A DNA stretch of 64,000 nucleotides from Rhodoferax sp. (GTDB lineage: Bacteria > Pseudomonadota > Gammaproteobacteria > Burkholderiales > Burkholderiaceae_C), in contig JARXAM010000121.1 in the NCBI GenBank assembly GCA_029865845.1, positions 19,442-83,441 of the forward strand, given 5' to 3'. The notes under the pieces were generated by a model that worked only from the letters and a program-made list of their open reading frames with translations, ran no database searches and had not been told where the DNA came from. Shown here piece after piece: positions 29,728-40,355 of this stretch. Position numbers and translations under genes: made by a program. Each line of letters opens with the position of its first letter. Position 1 is the first letter of the stretch.

Positions 29728-30339
29728 ATGCTTGCCAAATTGATGGGGTATTTTCTACTCGGCCTGATTCGTTTTTTAACTGGTGCGCAGGCGCGTTGGC
29801 ACGGTTGCCCGCCCAAGGCAGAGCAACGCATCTACTTCGCCAACCACCAAAGCCATGCCGACCTGGTCATGATTTGGGCGGCGCTACCCCAAGAGCTGCG
29901 CCACATTACCCGCGCCATCGCGGCCAGGGATTACTGGACGCAGTCGCCCTTCAAGCAGTGGATCACCACCGCGGTGTTCAACGTCATTTATGTCTCGCGC
30001 GACCGCCGTGCCGACGAAGACCCCTTGGAGCCTTTGATCGAAGCACTGACCCACGGCGACTCCATCATTTTGTTTCCCGAAGGCACGCGGGGGCACACCG
30101 GCGAGCCACAAGCCTTCAAGGCGGGGCTCTACAACCTGGCGTTGCGGTTTCCGCACGTGGTGTTAGTGCCTGCCTGGATTAACAATGTGCAGCACGTCTT
30201 GCCCAAGGGTGAGGTGGTGCCCGTGCCCGTGCTGTGCTCGGTGACCTTTGGCGCACCCATGCAGCTCCATGCGGGTGAGGACCGGCACGCCTTCCTAGAC
30301 CGCGCACGCAACGCCGTGCTAGCCCTTCGCGACGTCTGA
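29728..30339 (+). CDS. 1-acyl-sn-glycerol-3-phosphate acyltransferase-like (PlsC family)
   Basis: IYFANHQSHADLVMIWAAL (HX4D-type motif), ILFPEGTRGHTGEPQAFKAG. Confidence 0.87.
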   Translation: MLAKLMGYFLLGLIRFLTGAQARWHGCPPKAEQRIYFANHQSHADLVMIWAALPQELRHITRAIAARDYWTQSPFKQWITTAVFNVIYVSRDRRADEDPLEPLIEALTHGDSIILFPEGTRGHTGEPQAFKAGLYNLALRFPHVVLVPAWINNVQHVLPKGEVVPVPVLCSVTFGAPMQLHAGEDRHAFLDRARNAVLALRDV

Positions 30340-30348
30340 CGCTAGCGC

Positions 30349-31338
30349 ATGTATTTCTACCTCAAAAACCTCGATGCCACCGAGCAAATCGGTGCCTTGT
30401 TCGTCATTGTGTTTGGCTTGTTGTTGCTTGCCAGCATGGTGGCATTCGCCATGTCCTTGCAAGAGTTTGATGACGATGAAGCTGGCGAACGAAAGCGGGC
30501 AGAGCGCAAGAACTTTTCTGGCGTGGTACGCACCAGTTGGTTCATGGTGATGGTGTTTTGGGTTGGGTGGCTCAGTGGTCCGCTGGTGGCCATTACGCTG
30601 TTTGCAGGGGTGTCGTTCTTTGCACTGCGCGAATTCCTGACGCTGTCCCCGACGCGGCGCGGCGACCACCGCAGCCTGGTCTGTGCATTTTTCCTGGTGC
30701 TGCCGTTGCAGTATTGGCTGGTGGCAGCACAGCACTTTGACATGTTTGCCGTCTTCATTCCGGTGTTTGTGTTTCTCGCGCTCCCGGTGATCAGCGCACT
30801 GAACAACGATCCGCTGCGTTTTTTGGAGCGCAATGCCAAGCTGCAATGGGGCATCATGGTGTGCATCTATGGCATGAGCCATGTGCCTGCACTGCTGATG
30901 CTGCGCTTTCCCGGCTACAACCACCAAAACGCCTTTATGGTCGTCTTTCTGGTTCTGGTGGTGCAGTTGTGCATGGCCATCCAGCACTTGGTTTCGCGCA
31001 TGCTCCAACGCACTCCGGCGGCGCCCGCCATCAGCCGCAGCTTTAACTGGATCAGTTGGTGGGTGGGGGTGTTCACCGCCAGTGTGTTTGGTGCCTTGCT
31101 TGCCGGCATTACCCCATGGGTGCCAGGCACCGCATTTGCGTTTTCGTTCATCGCCTGCACGGCGGGCTCATTGGGCCACTTTGTCATGAAAGCCCTCAAG
31201 CGGGACCGTGGCATTCCGAGCTGGGGCGGCTCCGTGCGCTCGGTAACCGGAGCTGGGGGCTTGCTAGACCGGGTCGATGCGCTGTGCTTTGCCGCACCGG
31301 TGTTCTTCCACTCCGCCCGCTGGTACTTCGACCTGTAA
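30349..31338 (+). CDS. Phosphatidate cytidylyltransferase-like protein
   Basis: C-terminal ACTAGSLGHFVMKALKRDRGIPSWGGSVRSVTGAGGLLDRVDALCFAAPVFFH (CdsA signature). Confidence 0.87.
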   Translation: MYFYLKNLDATEQIGALFVIVFGLLLLASMVAFAMSLQEFDDDEAGERKRAERKNFSGVVRTSWFMVMVFWVGWLSGPLVAITLFAGVSFFALREFLTLSPTRRGDHRSLVCAFFLVLPLQYWLVAAQHFDMFAVFIPVFVFLALPVISALNNDPLRFLERNAKLQWGIMVCIYGMSHVPALLMLRFPGYNHQNAFMVVFLVLVVQLCMAIQHLVSRMLQRTPAAPAISRSFNWISWWVGVFTASVFGALLAGITPWVPGTAFAFSFIACTAGSLGHFVMKALKRDRGIPSWGGSVRSVTGAGGLLDRVDALCFAAPVFFHSARWYFDL

Positions 31339-31374
31339 GCCATAGGCAGTCACAACACACCCAGAACCCATGCC

Positions 31375-31923
31375 ATGCGTATCTTAGGTATTGACCCCGG
31401 GCTGCGTACCACCGGCTTTGGGGTGGTCGACGTCTACGGGGCCGAGGTGCGCTACGTTGCCAGCGGCACCATCGGAACCCAGCATTTGGACACCCGCGCC
31501 CTGCCCGCCCGCCTGAAGGTGTTGTTTGATGGCATTGGCGAGGTCGTGGAGCGCTACCAACCCGCATGTGCGTCAGTGGAAATTGTGTTCGTCAACGTGA
31601 ACCCTCAATCGACCTTGTTGTTGGGCCAGGCGCGCGGTGCTTTAGTCACGGCCCTGGTGTGCGCCGGACTGCCGGTGGCGGAGTACACCGCGCTGCAGAT
31701 GAAACAGGCAGTGGCGGGCCATGGGCGGGCGCACAAGCACCAGATCCAGGAAATGGTCAAACGCCTGCTGCATTTGCCCGGCTTGCCTGGACCCGACGCG
31801 GCCGATGCGCTGGGCCTGGCCATCACGCACGCCCACGCGGGCAAAGCCATGGCCCTGTTGGCGGGTGCCGACGGAGCGGGCGGCAACGGAAAAGTCCACT
31901 ACCGCGATGGCCGCAGCCAGTAG
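31375..31923 (+). CDS. ruvC: Crossover junction endodeoxyribonuclease RuvC
   Basis: [42 protein letters not shown]. Confidence 0.96.
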   Translation: MRILGIDPGLRTTGFGVVDVYGAEVRYVASGTIGTQHLDTRALPARLKVLFDGIGEVVERYQPACASVEIVFVNVNPQSTLLLGQARGALVTALVCAGLPVAEYTALQMKQAVAGHGRAHKHQIQEMVKRLLHLPGLPGPDAADALGLAITHAHAGKAMALLAGADGAGGNGKVHYRDGRSQ

Positions 31924-31957
31924 CTGGTTCAGGCTCGCCGCAGGGCGGGTTGGAGGT

Positions 31958-32257
31958 TCAGACCTTGGTGTCCAAGAGGGTACCAGCCATGGTGTTGTGG
32001 GTCTTGAACACCGCCAGATTGGCCATCCAGCTATTTTTGGCCTGTAGCTGTGCCACCACATCGTGCTCCAAGGCATGGCCTGCCGTGCTGGCCTCACGCG
32101 GTTGCGTGCTGACGCCACCGCCTGGCTGTGCGGTCTGCACGGTTTCGTGACGCTTGAACCCTTCGGTGCTGAGGTTGGCCACATTGTGGGCACTCGCATG
32201 CAGGCGAGACTGTGCGGCATTCAGGCCAGACAACGCGATCGAGGGCAGCGTGTTCAT
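31958..32257 (-). CDS. Small flagellar rod/hook-like protein (N- and C-terminal Flg_bb_rod domains only)
   Basis: ALSGLNAAQSRLHASAHNVANLSTEGFKRHETVQ plus MANLAVFKTHNTMAGTLLDTKV. Confidence 0.75.
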   Translation of the reverse strand: MNTLPSIALSGLNAAQSRLHASAHNVANLSTEGFKRHETVQTAQPGGGVSTQPREASTAGHALEHDVVAQLQAKNSWMANLAVFKTHNTMAGTLLDTKV

Positions 32258-32265
32258 ACACCAGC

Positions 32266-33189
32266 CTACCAGGCACGCGCCGGTTGGGCAAAGCCCTGGG
32301 GGGCTTGCTTGACGTCTTCAAAGGTGACGACTTCCCACGCTTCGGGGTGGGCCTGCAATGCACGCAAGAGCTTGTTGTTCAGGGCATGCCCCGAACGGCG
32401 TGCACTGTAGGCGGCCAGCAGGGGCTTGCCTACGATGTAGAGGTCGCCGATGGCATCAAGAATCTTGTGCTTCACGAACTCATCGTCATAGCGCAAACCG
32501 TCGGCATTGAGCACCTTGTAGTCGTCCATCACGATGGCGTTGTCCAGGCCGCCGCCCAATGCCAGGCCGTTGGATCGCATCATTTCCACGTCCTTGGTAA
32601 AGCCAAAGGTGCGGGCCCGCGCAATGTCGCGCGAATAGTTGCCGGTGCTCAAATCGAACTCTACCTTTTGGCCGGTGGAGTCCACGGCCGGGTGGTTGAA
32701 GTCGATCTCGAAGGCGAGCTTGTAGCCATGGTAAGGGTCCAACCGTGCCCACTTTTCTTGGGCCCCCGTGGCTTCACGTACCTCTACCGGGCGGGTGAGG
32801 CGGATGAAGCGCCGGGGCGCGTTTTGCAACTCGATGCCCGCGCTTTGCAGCAAAAACACAAACGACGCCGCAGAGCCATCAAGGATGGGCACCTCCTCGG
32901 CCGTGATGTCCACAAAGAGGTTGTCCACCCCCAAGCCAGCGCAAGCCGACATCAAGTGCTCCACCGTGTGCACCTTGGCATTGCCGCAGGAGAGTGTGGA
33001 GGCCAAGCGGGTATCGGTAACCGACTCGGCCGACACCACAATGTCGGGCGCATTCGGCAAATCCACCCGTCGGAACACGATGCCCGTATCCGGTGCCGCA
33101 GGGCGCAGGGTGATCTCGACCCGCTGGCCGCTATGCAGCCCCACGCCGACGGCGCGGGTCAGGGATTTGAGTGTTCGTTGTTTTAGCAC
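32266..33189 (-). CDS. lpxC: UDP-3-O-acyl-N-acetylglucosamine deacetylase (GTG start)
   Basis: [54 protein letters not shown]. Confidence 0.95.
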   Translation of the reverse strand: MLKQRTLKSLTRAVGVGLHSGQRVEITLRPAAPDTGIVFRRVDLPNAPDIVVSAESVTDTRLASTLSCGNAKVHTVEHLMSACAGLGVDNLFVDITAEEVPILDGSAASFVFLLQSAGIELQNAPRRFIRLTRPVEVREATGAQEKWARLDPYHGYKLAFEIDFNHPAVDSTGQKVEFDLSTGNYSRDIARARTFGFTKDVEMMRSNGLALGGGLDNAIVMDDYKVLNADGLRYDDEFVKHKILDAIGDLYIVGKPLLAAYSARRSGHALNNKLLRALQAHPEAWEVVTFEDVKQAPQGFAQPARAW

Positions 33190-33248
33190 GGGTCTATTGT
33201 AAAAGTAGCGCAAAAACGCTTCCAAAGAGCGCGTATTTCGCCAGAAAC

Positions 33249-33338
33249 ACCGTGGGTCCGGCTGAGCCGGCCCACTGGTGTTGCCCCCAGCAAGGGGGAA
33301 AGCGAAGCGACACGCAGTGCGCGTAGCCGGGGGGTGTG
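33249..33338. repeat. Intergenic hairpin/REP-like repeat of Comamonadaceae type
   Basis: gtgggtCCGGCtgaGCCGGcccac hairpin, ttgCCCCCagcaaGGGGGaa hairpin, then aagcgaagcgacacgcagtgcgcgtagccgggggg. Confidence 0.55.
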
Positions 33339-33343
33339 CTACA

Positions 33344-34582
33344 TCAATCTGCCTGCTTGCGCAAGAACGCTGGGATCTCGTAGTCGTCCATGCCACCGCT
33401 GGAAAGTGCATCCACTTTGGCGGCGGCCTGGGTGCGGTTGGTGCGCCACACACTGGGCGTGGCCATGCTGCCGTAGTCCATGCCGCTCGACACCCCGGGC
33501 GGCACGCTCGACCCTGCGCCGCCCACCGGCCCGGCCAGGGTGTGCAGCGTAGGCACCTGGAACGGAACGTTGTCGGTGCCGGTGCGCAGCACCTGCAAGG
33601 GGGGCGCAACGCGCCGTGCACCGTGGTGGCTCAAGCCGGTGGCGATCACGGTGACGCGGATGGCGTCGCCGAGCTTTTCGTCATTCGCCGTGCCATAGAT
33701 CACGTGGGCGTCGGGGGACGCGTAGGCACGGATGGTCTCCATGGCCATCTTGGATTCCTTCAACTTCAGCGAACCCTTGCAAGCCGAGATCAGCACCAGC
33801 ACGCCTTTGGCGCCCGACAGGTCCACACCCTCCAACAGCGGGCAGGCCACTGCTTGTTCAGCGGCAATACGGGCGCGGTCTGGGCCCTGGGCGGTGGCAG
33901 TCCCCATCATGGCTTTGCCGGGTTCGCCCATGACGGTACGCACGTCTTCAAAGTCGGCGTTGATTTCACCCTTGACGTTGATGATCTCTGCGATGCCTCC
34001 CACCGCATTTTTCAGTACGTCGTTGGCGTGGGCAAAGGCATCCTCTTGGGACACGTCTTCGTCCAACACCTCCAGCAGTTTCTCGTTGAGCACCACGATC
34101 AGGGAGTCCACATTGGCCTCCAACTCGGACAGGCCAGAGTCCGCATTGTTCATACGGCGGCCGCCTTCAAAGTCGAAGGGTTTGGTCACTACACCCACGG
34201 TCAGAATTCCCATTTCTTTGGCGACCCGCGCGATCACGGGTGCCGCTCCGGTGCCGGTGCCGCCGCCCATGCCGGCGGTGATAAACAGCATGTGGGCGCC
34301 ATCAATCGCTTGCCGAATGGCGGCCTCGGCGTCCACTGCGGCTTCGCGCCCTTTGTCGGGCTTGCTGCCGGCACCCAAGCCGGTAGCGCCGAGTTGAATC
34401 AGTTTATGGGCACTGCTGCGGCTCAAGGCCTGTGCGTCGGTGTTGGCGCAAATGAACTCCACGCCAGCCACATCGGTGCTGATCATGTGTTCGACCGCAT
34501 TGCCGCCACCGCCGCCCACCCCAATCACTTTGATTTGGGTGCCTTGGTGAAACGCTTCGTGTTCGATCATTTCGATGCTCAT
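33344..34582 (-). CDS. ftsZ: Cell division protein FtsZ
   Basis: [37 protein letters not shown]-terminal [14 protein letters not shown]. Confidence 0.97.
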   Translation of the reverse strand: MSIEMIEHEAFHQGTQIKVIGVGGGGGNAVEHMISTDVAGVEFICANTDAQALSRSSAHKLIQLGATGLGAGSKPDKGREAAVDAEAAIRQAIDGAHMLFITAGMGGGTGTGAAPVIARVAKEMGILTVGVVTKPFDFEGGRRMNNADSGLSELEANVDSLIVVLNEKLLEVLDEDVSQEDAFAHANDVLKNAVGGIAEIINVKGEINADFEDVRTVMGEPGKAMMGTATAQGPDRARIAAEQAVACPLLEGVDLSGAKGVLVLISACKGSLKLKESKMAMETIRAYASPDAHVIYGTANDEKLGDAIRVTVIATGLSHHGARRVAPPLQVLRTGTDNVPFQVPTLHTLAGPVGGAGSSVPPGVSSGMDYGSMATPSVWRTNRTQAAAKVDALSSGGMDDYEIPAFLRKQAD

Positions 34583-34774
34583 GAGGTTACTCCTTGAATT
34601 TAAATCTTGCATACAGAATTTGGGGGTTGGAGAGTGCGGGGCCAGAGCCGTCGCAAGCTGCCTGTGGCTATGAAGGCGGGTCTTGGCTGCGATGGGCAAG
34701 CTGCTGGCGGGCGCACATGGCACACGGCACATGGCCGCGTACCACCAGTTGAAGGCAAAGGGGGTGCATCATGG

Positions 34775-36004
34775 TCAGAAGTTCCCTACAAACCAGTCCT
34801 TGAGCGAACTGAAGGCCGATTTCATCGTGCCGGATTTTTGGGCCACCTTGTAACCCCGGATGCGGGCAATGCGGGCCTCTTCCATCAGCCCCATCACCGT
34901 GGCAGCGCGGGGCTGCGCCACCATGTCAGCCAGCGCGCTGTTGTATTTGGGCACCCCTCTGCGCACCGGCTTCAAGAAGATGTCCTCGCCCAGCTCCACC
35001 ATGCCGGGCATGATGCAACTGCCGCCCGTGAGCACGATGCCGCTGGAGAGCACCTCTTCATAGCCCGACTCGCGCATCACCTGGTTCACCAGCGAAAAAA
35101 TTTCTTCTACACGCGGCTCAATCACCCCTGCCAGGGCCTGACGACTCAGCATGCGGGGGCCGCGGTCACCCAGGCCGGGCACCTCCACCTGGGTCTCAGG
35201 GTCCACCAGCAGTTGCTTGGCATGCCCTGATTCGACTTTGATGTCCTCTGCGTCCTTGGTGGGGGTGCGCAGGGCCATGGCGATGTCGCTGGTGATCAGG
35301 TCACCGGCAATCGGTATCACTGCCGTGTGGCGAATGGCGCCGTTGGTGAAGATGGCCACGTCGGTGGTACCCGCCCCAATGTCCACCAGCGCCACACCGA
35401 GTTCGCGCTCGTCTTCGGTGAGCACCGACAGGCTGCTGGCCAAGGGGTTGAGCATGAGCTGCTCGACCTCCAAGCCACAGCGTCGCACGCACTTGATGAT
35501 GTTTTCCGCCGCGCTTTGCGCACCGGTCACGATATGCACTTTCGCCTCCAAGCGGATGCCACTCATGCCGATGGGCTCGCGCACATCCTGGCCGTCGATG
35601 ATGAATTCTTGGGGCTCCACCAAGAGCAAGCGCTGGTCAGTGGAGATGTTGATGGCCTTGGCGGTTTCCACCACGCGGGCCACGTCGGCCGGGGTCACTT
35701 CGCGGTCTTTCACCGCCACCATGCCGCTGCTGTTGATGCCACGAATGTGGCTGCCGGTGATGCCGGTGTACACCCGGGTGATCTTGCAGTCGGCCATCAA
35801 CTCGGCTTCTTTCAGCGCCTGCTGGATGCTGGCCACCGTGGCGTCTATGTTGACCACCACGCCGCGCTTGAGCCCGTTGCTGGGTGCGACCCCGAACCCG
35901 GCCAGTTTGAGCTCACCGCCGGGCATGACCTCGGCCACCACAGCCATCACCTTGGCAGTGCCGATGTCCAGCCCGACGACAAGATCTTTGTATTCCTTAG
36001 CCAT
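34775..36004 (-). CDS. ftsA: Cell division protein FtsA
   Basis: YKDLVVGLDIGTAKVMAVVAE; LVDIGAGTTDVAIFTNGAIRHTAVIPI. Confidence 0.96.
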   Translation of the reverse strand: MAKEYKDLVVGLDIGTAKVMAVVAEVMPGGELKLAGFGVAPSNGLKRGVVVNIDATVASIQQALKEAELMADCKITRVYTGITGSHIRGINSSGMVAVKDREVTPADVARVVETAKAINISTDQRLLLVEPQEFIIDGQDVREPIGMSGIRLEAKVHIVTGAQSAAENIIKCVRRCGLEVEQLMLNPLASSLSVLTEDERELGVALVDIGAGTTDVAIFTNGAIRHTAVIPIAGDLITSDIAMALRTPTKDAEDIKVESGHAKQLLVDPETQVEVPGLGDRGPRMLSRQALAGVIEPRVEEIFSLVNQVMRESGYEEVLSSGIVLTGGSCIMPGMVELGEDIFLKPVRRGVPKYNSALADMVAQPRAATVMGLMEEARIARIRGYKVAQKSGTMKSAFSSLKDWFVGNF

Positions 36005-36027
36005 AGTTGTACCCTGCTTCGTTTGCG

Positions 36028-36810
36028 CTATTTCTTGCTGCTGTCAGCGGCCAGCGTGGTGACGCCGCGCAGCTTGACCGCATATCCGTTGGCATGCCGC
36101 AAGTCCGCCGACTCCACGGAGCCAGGGCCCCGTGCATACCGCGCAGTGACTTGCGTCAATGTCGTTAAAAGCCGCTGAAGTCGTGCGGCCACTTCGTCAG
36201 ACGCGCCACGGCCCAACTCCAGCGCGGCACCCCCCTCCAGCCGTGCGCGCCAGTTCCCCCGCTCCGACAGCTCCAGATGCTCCAAGGGCAACTCCATGCC
36301 AGCCAGCAAGGGCGCAAGGGCGCGGTACATGGCCAATACATCGCTGCTTTGGCCTGCTGGCCCCAAGAGCTTGGGCAGTGCATCCTGGTCTACCTCGCCC
36401 ACATTGGCTTCAAACACTTCGCCGTAGCTATTGAGCAGGCGCAACTCCGTATCCGCCCCCCAATACGCCACCGCGATGTGCTCTTGCAAATGCACCCGCA
36501 AGCGGTTGGGGAACTCGCGCCGTACCACGGCATGGCGCACCCACGGCACGCCCTCAAAGGCAGCGCGCACCTGGGCCAAATCGACCGAGAAAAATGTTCC
36601 TTGCAAGCGAGGTGCCACATTGGCCCTTAATGTCAGGGCGCTGTTGTGGTTGACGTCGCCCGTGATGGTGATGCCATTGATGGCAAACACAGGCATGCGC
36701 CCCAGCCAGCGGCCCCCCGCCACGACTGCAAGAACGACAAACGCCATGAACAGGAGCACAGCGGTCCCGTTCATGAGTTTGATGTCCAGCGGTGTGGCAA
36801 TGGGGTTCAC
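36028..36810 (-). CDS. ftsQ: Cell division protein FtsQ (GTG start)
   Basis: Single TM plus POTRA-like [71 protein letters not shown]. Confidence 0.94.
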   Translation of the reverse strand: MNPIATPLDIKLMNGTAVLLFMAFVVLAVVAGGRWLGRMPVFAINGITITGDVNHNSALTLRANVAPRLQGTFFSVDLAQVRAAFEGVPWVRHAVVRREFPNRLRVHLQEHIAVAYWGADTELRLLNSYGEVFEANVGEVDQDALPKLLGPAGQSSDVLAMYRALAPLLAGMELPLEHLELSERGNWRARLEGGAALELGRGASDEVAARLQRLLTTLTQVTARYARGPGSVESADLRHANGYAVKLRGVTTLAADSSKK

Positions 36811-37760
36811 GCGGCAGCCTTCCCATCCGTGGTGGTGCTTTGCAGCAGGCGCACACATAAGGCCTCGTAGCTGATGCCGGCTGCACGCGCCGACATGGGC
36901 ACCAAGGAATGGCCGGTCATGCCCGGCGAGGTGTTGATCTCCAGCAGGTAAGGCGTGCGGGTGTGGGCGTCAATCATCACGTCGGCACGCGCCCAGCCAC
37001 GGCAGCCCAGCACCTGGTAGGCCTTGCACACCATCGCTTGAATCGCCTCTTCTTCACCCGCAGGCAAGCCGGCAGGCACCAGGTATTGGGTGGTATCGGT
37101 GAAGTATTTGTTTTGGTAGTCGTAGTTGCCCTCGGGCGCCACGATGCGAATAACAGGCAGGGCCTCGGGGGCCGAGGTCGGCCCCCACACCGGGCAGGTG
37201 ACCTCGTCACCGGCAATAAACTGTTCGCACAGCACGTGGCTGTCATGCTGCGAGGCCAGGGCATAGGCAGCATCACATTGGTCAGCCGTCATCACCTTGG
37301 TGAAGCCGATCGACGAGCCTTCGCGTGCGGGCTTAACGATCATGGGCGCACCCAGCACGGCAAACGCCGCGCGGGTTTCTGCTGCACTGTTGACCTGTTG
37401 CCATGCCGGAGTCGACAGCCCTTCAAAACGCCAGATGCGCTTGGTCATGACCTTGTCCATGGAGATGCTGGACGCCATCACCCCCGATCCGGTATAGGGG
37501 ATACCGAGCAGTTCCAACGCGCCCTGCACCGTGCCGTCTTCGCCAAAACGGCCATGCAGCGCGATGAAGCAGCGATCAAAGCCCTCCCGCTTGAGCGCAT
37601 CGAGGGCGCGTTCGGAGGGGTCAAACGCGTGGGCATCCACGCCTTGCGAGCGCAGTGCGTTGAGCACGCCGGTGCCCGACATGAGCGACACCTCGCGCTC
37701 TGCCGAGGCGCCGCCCATTAGCACCGCCACTTTTCCAAGTTTTTCACCTACTGCACTCAT
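36807..37760 (-). CDS. ddlB: D-alanine--D-alanine ligase
   Basis: [59 protein letters not shown]. Confidence 0.96.
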   Translation of the reverse strand: MSAVGEKLGKVAVLMGGASAEREVSLMSGTGVLNALRSQGVDAHAFDPSERALDALKREGFDRCFIALHGRFGEDGTVQGALELLGIPYTGSGVMASSISMDKVMTKRIWRFEGLSTPAWQQVNSAAETRAAFAVLGAPMIVKPAREGSSIGFTKVMTADQCDAAYALASQHDSHVLCEQFIAGDEVTCPVWGPTSAPEALPVIRIVAPEGNYDYQNKYFTDTTQYLVPAGLPAGEEEAIQAMVCKAYQVLGCRGWARADVMIDAHTRTPYLLEINTSPGMTGHSLVPMSARAAGISYEALCVRLLQSTTTDGKAAA

Positions 37761-39193
37761 AACTCTGGTTCCTGCTGCTGGCGCAGCTCTGCATGCTTCA
37801 GGAGTTCAACGATCTGCCCTGGCACTGCGCCGATGGAGCCCGCCCCCATGCAGACCAACACATCGCCGTCGCGTGCGTTGTCAATGGCGACCTGGGGCAT
37901 GGCGGCAATGTCGTCCACAAACAGGGGCTCCACCTTGCCTGCGATACGCAGGGCGCGGGCCAGCGAACGCCCGTCGGCGGCCACGATGGGGGCTTCGCCA
38001 GCCGCATACACCTCGGCCAAGAGCACCGCATCGGCACCGGCACCGATGACCTTCACAAAGTCTTCAAAACAATCCCGGGTGCGGGTATAGCGGTGCGGCT
38101 GAAAGGCCAACACCAAACGCCGGCCCGCAAACGCACCGCGTGCAGCCGCCAGCGTGGCGGCCATCTCGACCGGGTGGTGGCCGTAGTCGTCAATCACCGT
38201 CACCGTGCCGCCTTGCGGCAAGGCCAAGTCGCCATAGCGCTGGAAGCGGCGGCCCACGCCCTTGAATTCGGCCAGCGCTTTCACGACCGCTGCGTCGGGG
38301 ATGTTCAGCTCCACTGCCACCGCAATGGCGGACAGTGCGTTGAGCACGTTGTGCAGGCCGGGCAGGTTGAGCACCACGTCTATGTCGGGCAGCACCACAC
38401 CGTTGCGGCGCTGCACGGTGAAGTGCATCTGGCCATGGACGGCGCGCACATTCACGGCACGCACTTCGGCGCCCTCGTTGAAGCCGTAGCTGGTGATCGG
38501 GCAGGTGACCTGCTCGCAAATGTCGCGCACGGCCGGATCGTCTGTGCAAAGGATTGCCGTGCCGTAAAAGGGCATGCGGTGTAAGAAATCGACAAACGCT
38601 TTCTTGAGCTTGCCAAAGTCGTGGCCGTAGGTCTCCATGTGGTCGGCGTCGATATTGGTCACCACCGCCATCACCGGCAACAGGTTCAGGAAGGACGCAT
38701 CCGACTCGTCGGCCTCGACCACGATGTGCTCACCGCTTCCCAAGCGGGCATTGGCCCCCGCGCTGTTGAGGCGCCCGCCGATCACAAAGGTGGGGTCCAG
38801 ACCGGCCTCGGCCAACACGCTGGCCACCAAGCTGGTGGTGGTGGTTTTGCCGTGGGTGCCCGCAATCGCAATGCCCTGCTTAAGGCGCATCAGCTCGGCC
38901 AACATCAACGCGCGGGGCACGATGGGAATCTTCATCTCCCGGGCGCGGATCACCTCGGGGTTGTCGCTCTGCACGGCGGTGGAGGTGACCACCGCATCGG
39001 CACCGCGCACGTGGTGGGCCGCGTGGCCCACATACGTGGTGATGCCCAAGCCCGCCAAACGGCGGGTGGTGGCGTTGTCGGCCAGGTCGGAGCCCGAGAT
39101 CGTATAGCCCAGGTTGCTCAGCACCTCGGCGATGCCGGACATGCCTGAGCCGCCTATGCCCACGAAGTGAATGTGTTTGACGGCGTGTTTCAT
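37757..39193 (-). CDS. murC: UDP-N-acetylmuramate--L-alanine ligase
   Basis: [60 protein letters not shown]. Confidence 0.97.
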   Translation of the reverse strand: MKHAVKHIHFVGIGGSGMSGIAEVLSNLGYTISGSDLADNATTRRLAGLGITTYVGHAAHHVRGADAVVTSTAVQSDNPEVIRAREMKIPIVPRALMLAELMRLKQGIAIAGTHGKTTTTSLVASVLAEAGLDPTFVIGGRLNSAGANARLGSGEHIVVEADESDASFLNLLPVMAVVTNIDADHMETYGHDFGKLKKAFVDFLHRMPFYGTAILCTDDPAVRDICEQVTCPITSYGFNEGAEVRAVNVRAVHGQMHFTVQRRNGVVLPDIDVVLNLPGLHNVLNALSAIAVAVELNIPDAAVVKALAEFKGVGRRFQRYGDLALPQGGTVTVIDDYGHHPVEMAATLAAARGAFAGRRLVLAFQPHRYTRTRDCFEDFVKVIGAGADAVLLAEVYAAGEAPIVAADGRSLARALRIAGKVEPLFVDDIAAMPQVAIDNARDGDVLVCMGAGSIGAVPGQIVELLKHAELRQQQEPEL

Positions 39194-40254
39194 GGTGCCA
39201 GCGCCTCGCAGGCAGCCACCACCGCTGCGGTGGCGTGTAGTTGTTGCATTTTTTTAGCTCCCAGCGCGCGCTGCAAAAGCGCAGGCCGCTCTGTGTTCAT
39301 CAGCATGTCTGCCAGCGCTTCAGGGGTCAGCGTGGCTTGCGGCATGAGCCAGCCGCCGCCCTGATCCACCAAGAAGCGGGCATTGAAGGTTTGGTGGTCA
39401 TCCACCGCCGCAGGAAAGGGCACAAACACCGCAGCGGCACCCACCGCTGCCAGCTCGGTCACCGTGCTGGCACCAGAGCGGCAGATCACCAAATCCGCAT
39501 CGGCGAAGGCCTGCGCGGTGTTGTCAATGAAAGGCGTTAGCGTGGCCTGCACACCAGCGGCGGCGTAGTTGGCCCGCAATTCATCGATCTGTTTCTCTCC
39601 GGCCTGGTGCGTTACCAGCGGGCGCTGGGCTTCGGGAATCAGCGCCAGGGCTTGGGGTACCACGGTGTTGAGGGCGCGCGCACCCAAGCTGCCTCCCACG
39701 ACCAACACACGGAGCGGGCCGCTGCGCCCGGCAAAGCGCTCGTGGGGCGCGGGCAGGTTCAAAAACTCCGCACGCAGCGGGTTGCCCACCCACTGTGCCT
39801 TGGGCATGGCGTTCGGGAAGGCGACAAACACGCGGTCGGCAACGCCCGCCAAAACCTTGTTGGCCAGGCCCGCCACCGAGTTCTGCTCGTGCAGCACCAA
39901 AGGCTTGCCACACAGCACGCCCATCATGCCGCCAGGGAACGTGATATAGCCGCCTAGGCCCACCACTACGTCGGGCTTGACGCGACGCACCACACGCAGG
40001 CTTTGCCAGAACGCACGCAACAGCTTGAAAGGCAAGAAGGCCAGTGTCTGTATCCCTTTGCCGCGCACGCCACCAAACGCAACCAGCTCCAAGGGAATGC
40101 TGCGGGTTGGCACGATGCGGCTTTCCATGCTGCCGGGGGCACCCAGCCAGTGCACACGCCAACCTTTGTCCCGCAGAGCTTGCGCCACAGCCAGCCCCGG
40201 AAAGATGTGTCCCCCGGTGCCGCCAGCCATGATCAACGCTGTTTTCTGTGTCAT
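39190..40254 (-). CDS. murG: UDP-N-acetylglucosamine--N-acetylmuramyl transferase
   Basis: [60 protein letters not shown]. Confidence 0.96.
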   Translation of the reverse strand: MTQKTALIMAGGTGGHIFPGLAVAQALRDKGWRVHWLGAPGSMESRIVPTRSIPLELVAFGGVRGKGIQTLAFLPFKLLRAFWQSLRVVRRVKPDVVVGLGGYITFPGGMMGVLCGKPLVLHEQNSVAGLANKVLAGVADRVFVAFPNAMPKAQWVGNPLRAEFLNLPAPHERFAGRSGPLRVLVVGGSLGARALNTVVPQALALIPEAQRPLVTHQAGEKQIDELRANYAAAGVQATLTPFIDNTAQAFADADLVICRSGASTVTELAAVGAAAVFVPFPAAVDDHQTFNARFLVDQGGGWLMPQATLTPEALADMLMNTERPALLQRALGAKKMQQLHATAAVVAACEALAP

Positions 40255-40337
40255 ACACGGCCTCCGTGCATGGATGTCGCTGGCGCGCCATGCAAGGCTT
40301 GCGCCTTGTGCCAATTTTGGCGAAACAGGCAACTCAT
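40251..40337 (-). other. 28-codon mini-ORF between ftsW and murG with ATGA overlaps at both ends ([28 protein letters not shown])
   Basis: Starts in the ATGA at the ftsW stop and ends in the ATGA at the murG start; ggagg 6 nt upstream of each ATG. Confidence 0.5.
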
Positions 40338-40355
40338 ACACGGCCTCCGTGCATG
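40251..40355 (-). repeat. 22-bp exact direct repeat (catgcacggaggccgtgtatga on minus strand), copies at 40334-40355 and 40251-40272
   Basis: Read directly. Confidence 0.92.

Noticed and set aside
32266-33621. 451-aa version of lpxC from the ORF track
   Set aside because: LpxC homology begins at the GTG at 33189 ([14 protein letters not shown]); the upstream part is repeat and antisense reading of the ftsZ end.
33278-34597. 439-aa plus-strand ORF
   Set aside because: Antisense to ftsZ; a shadow ORF.
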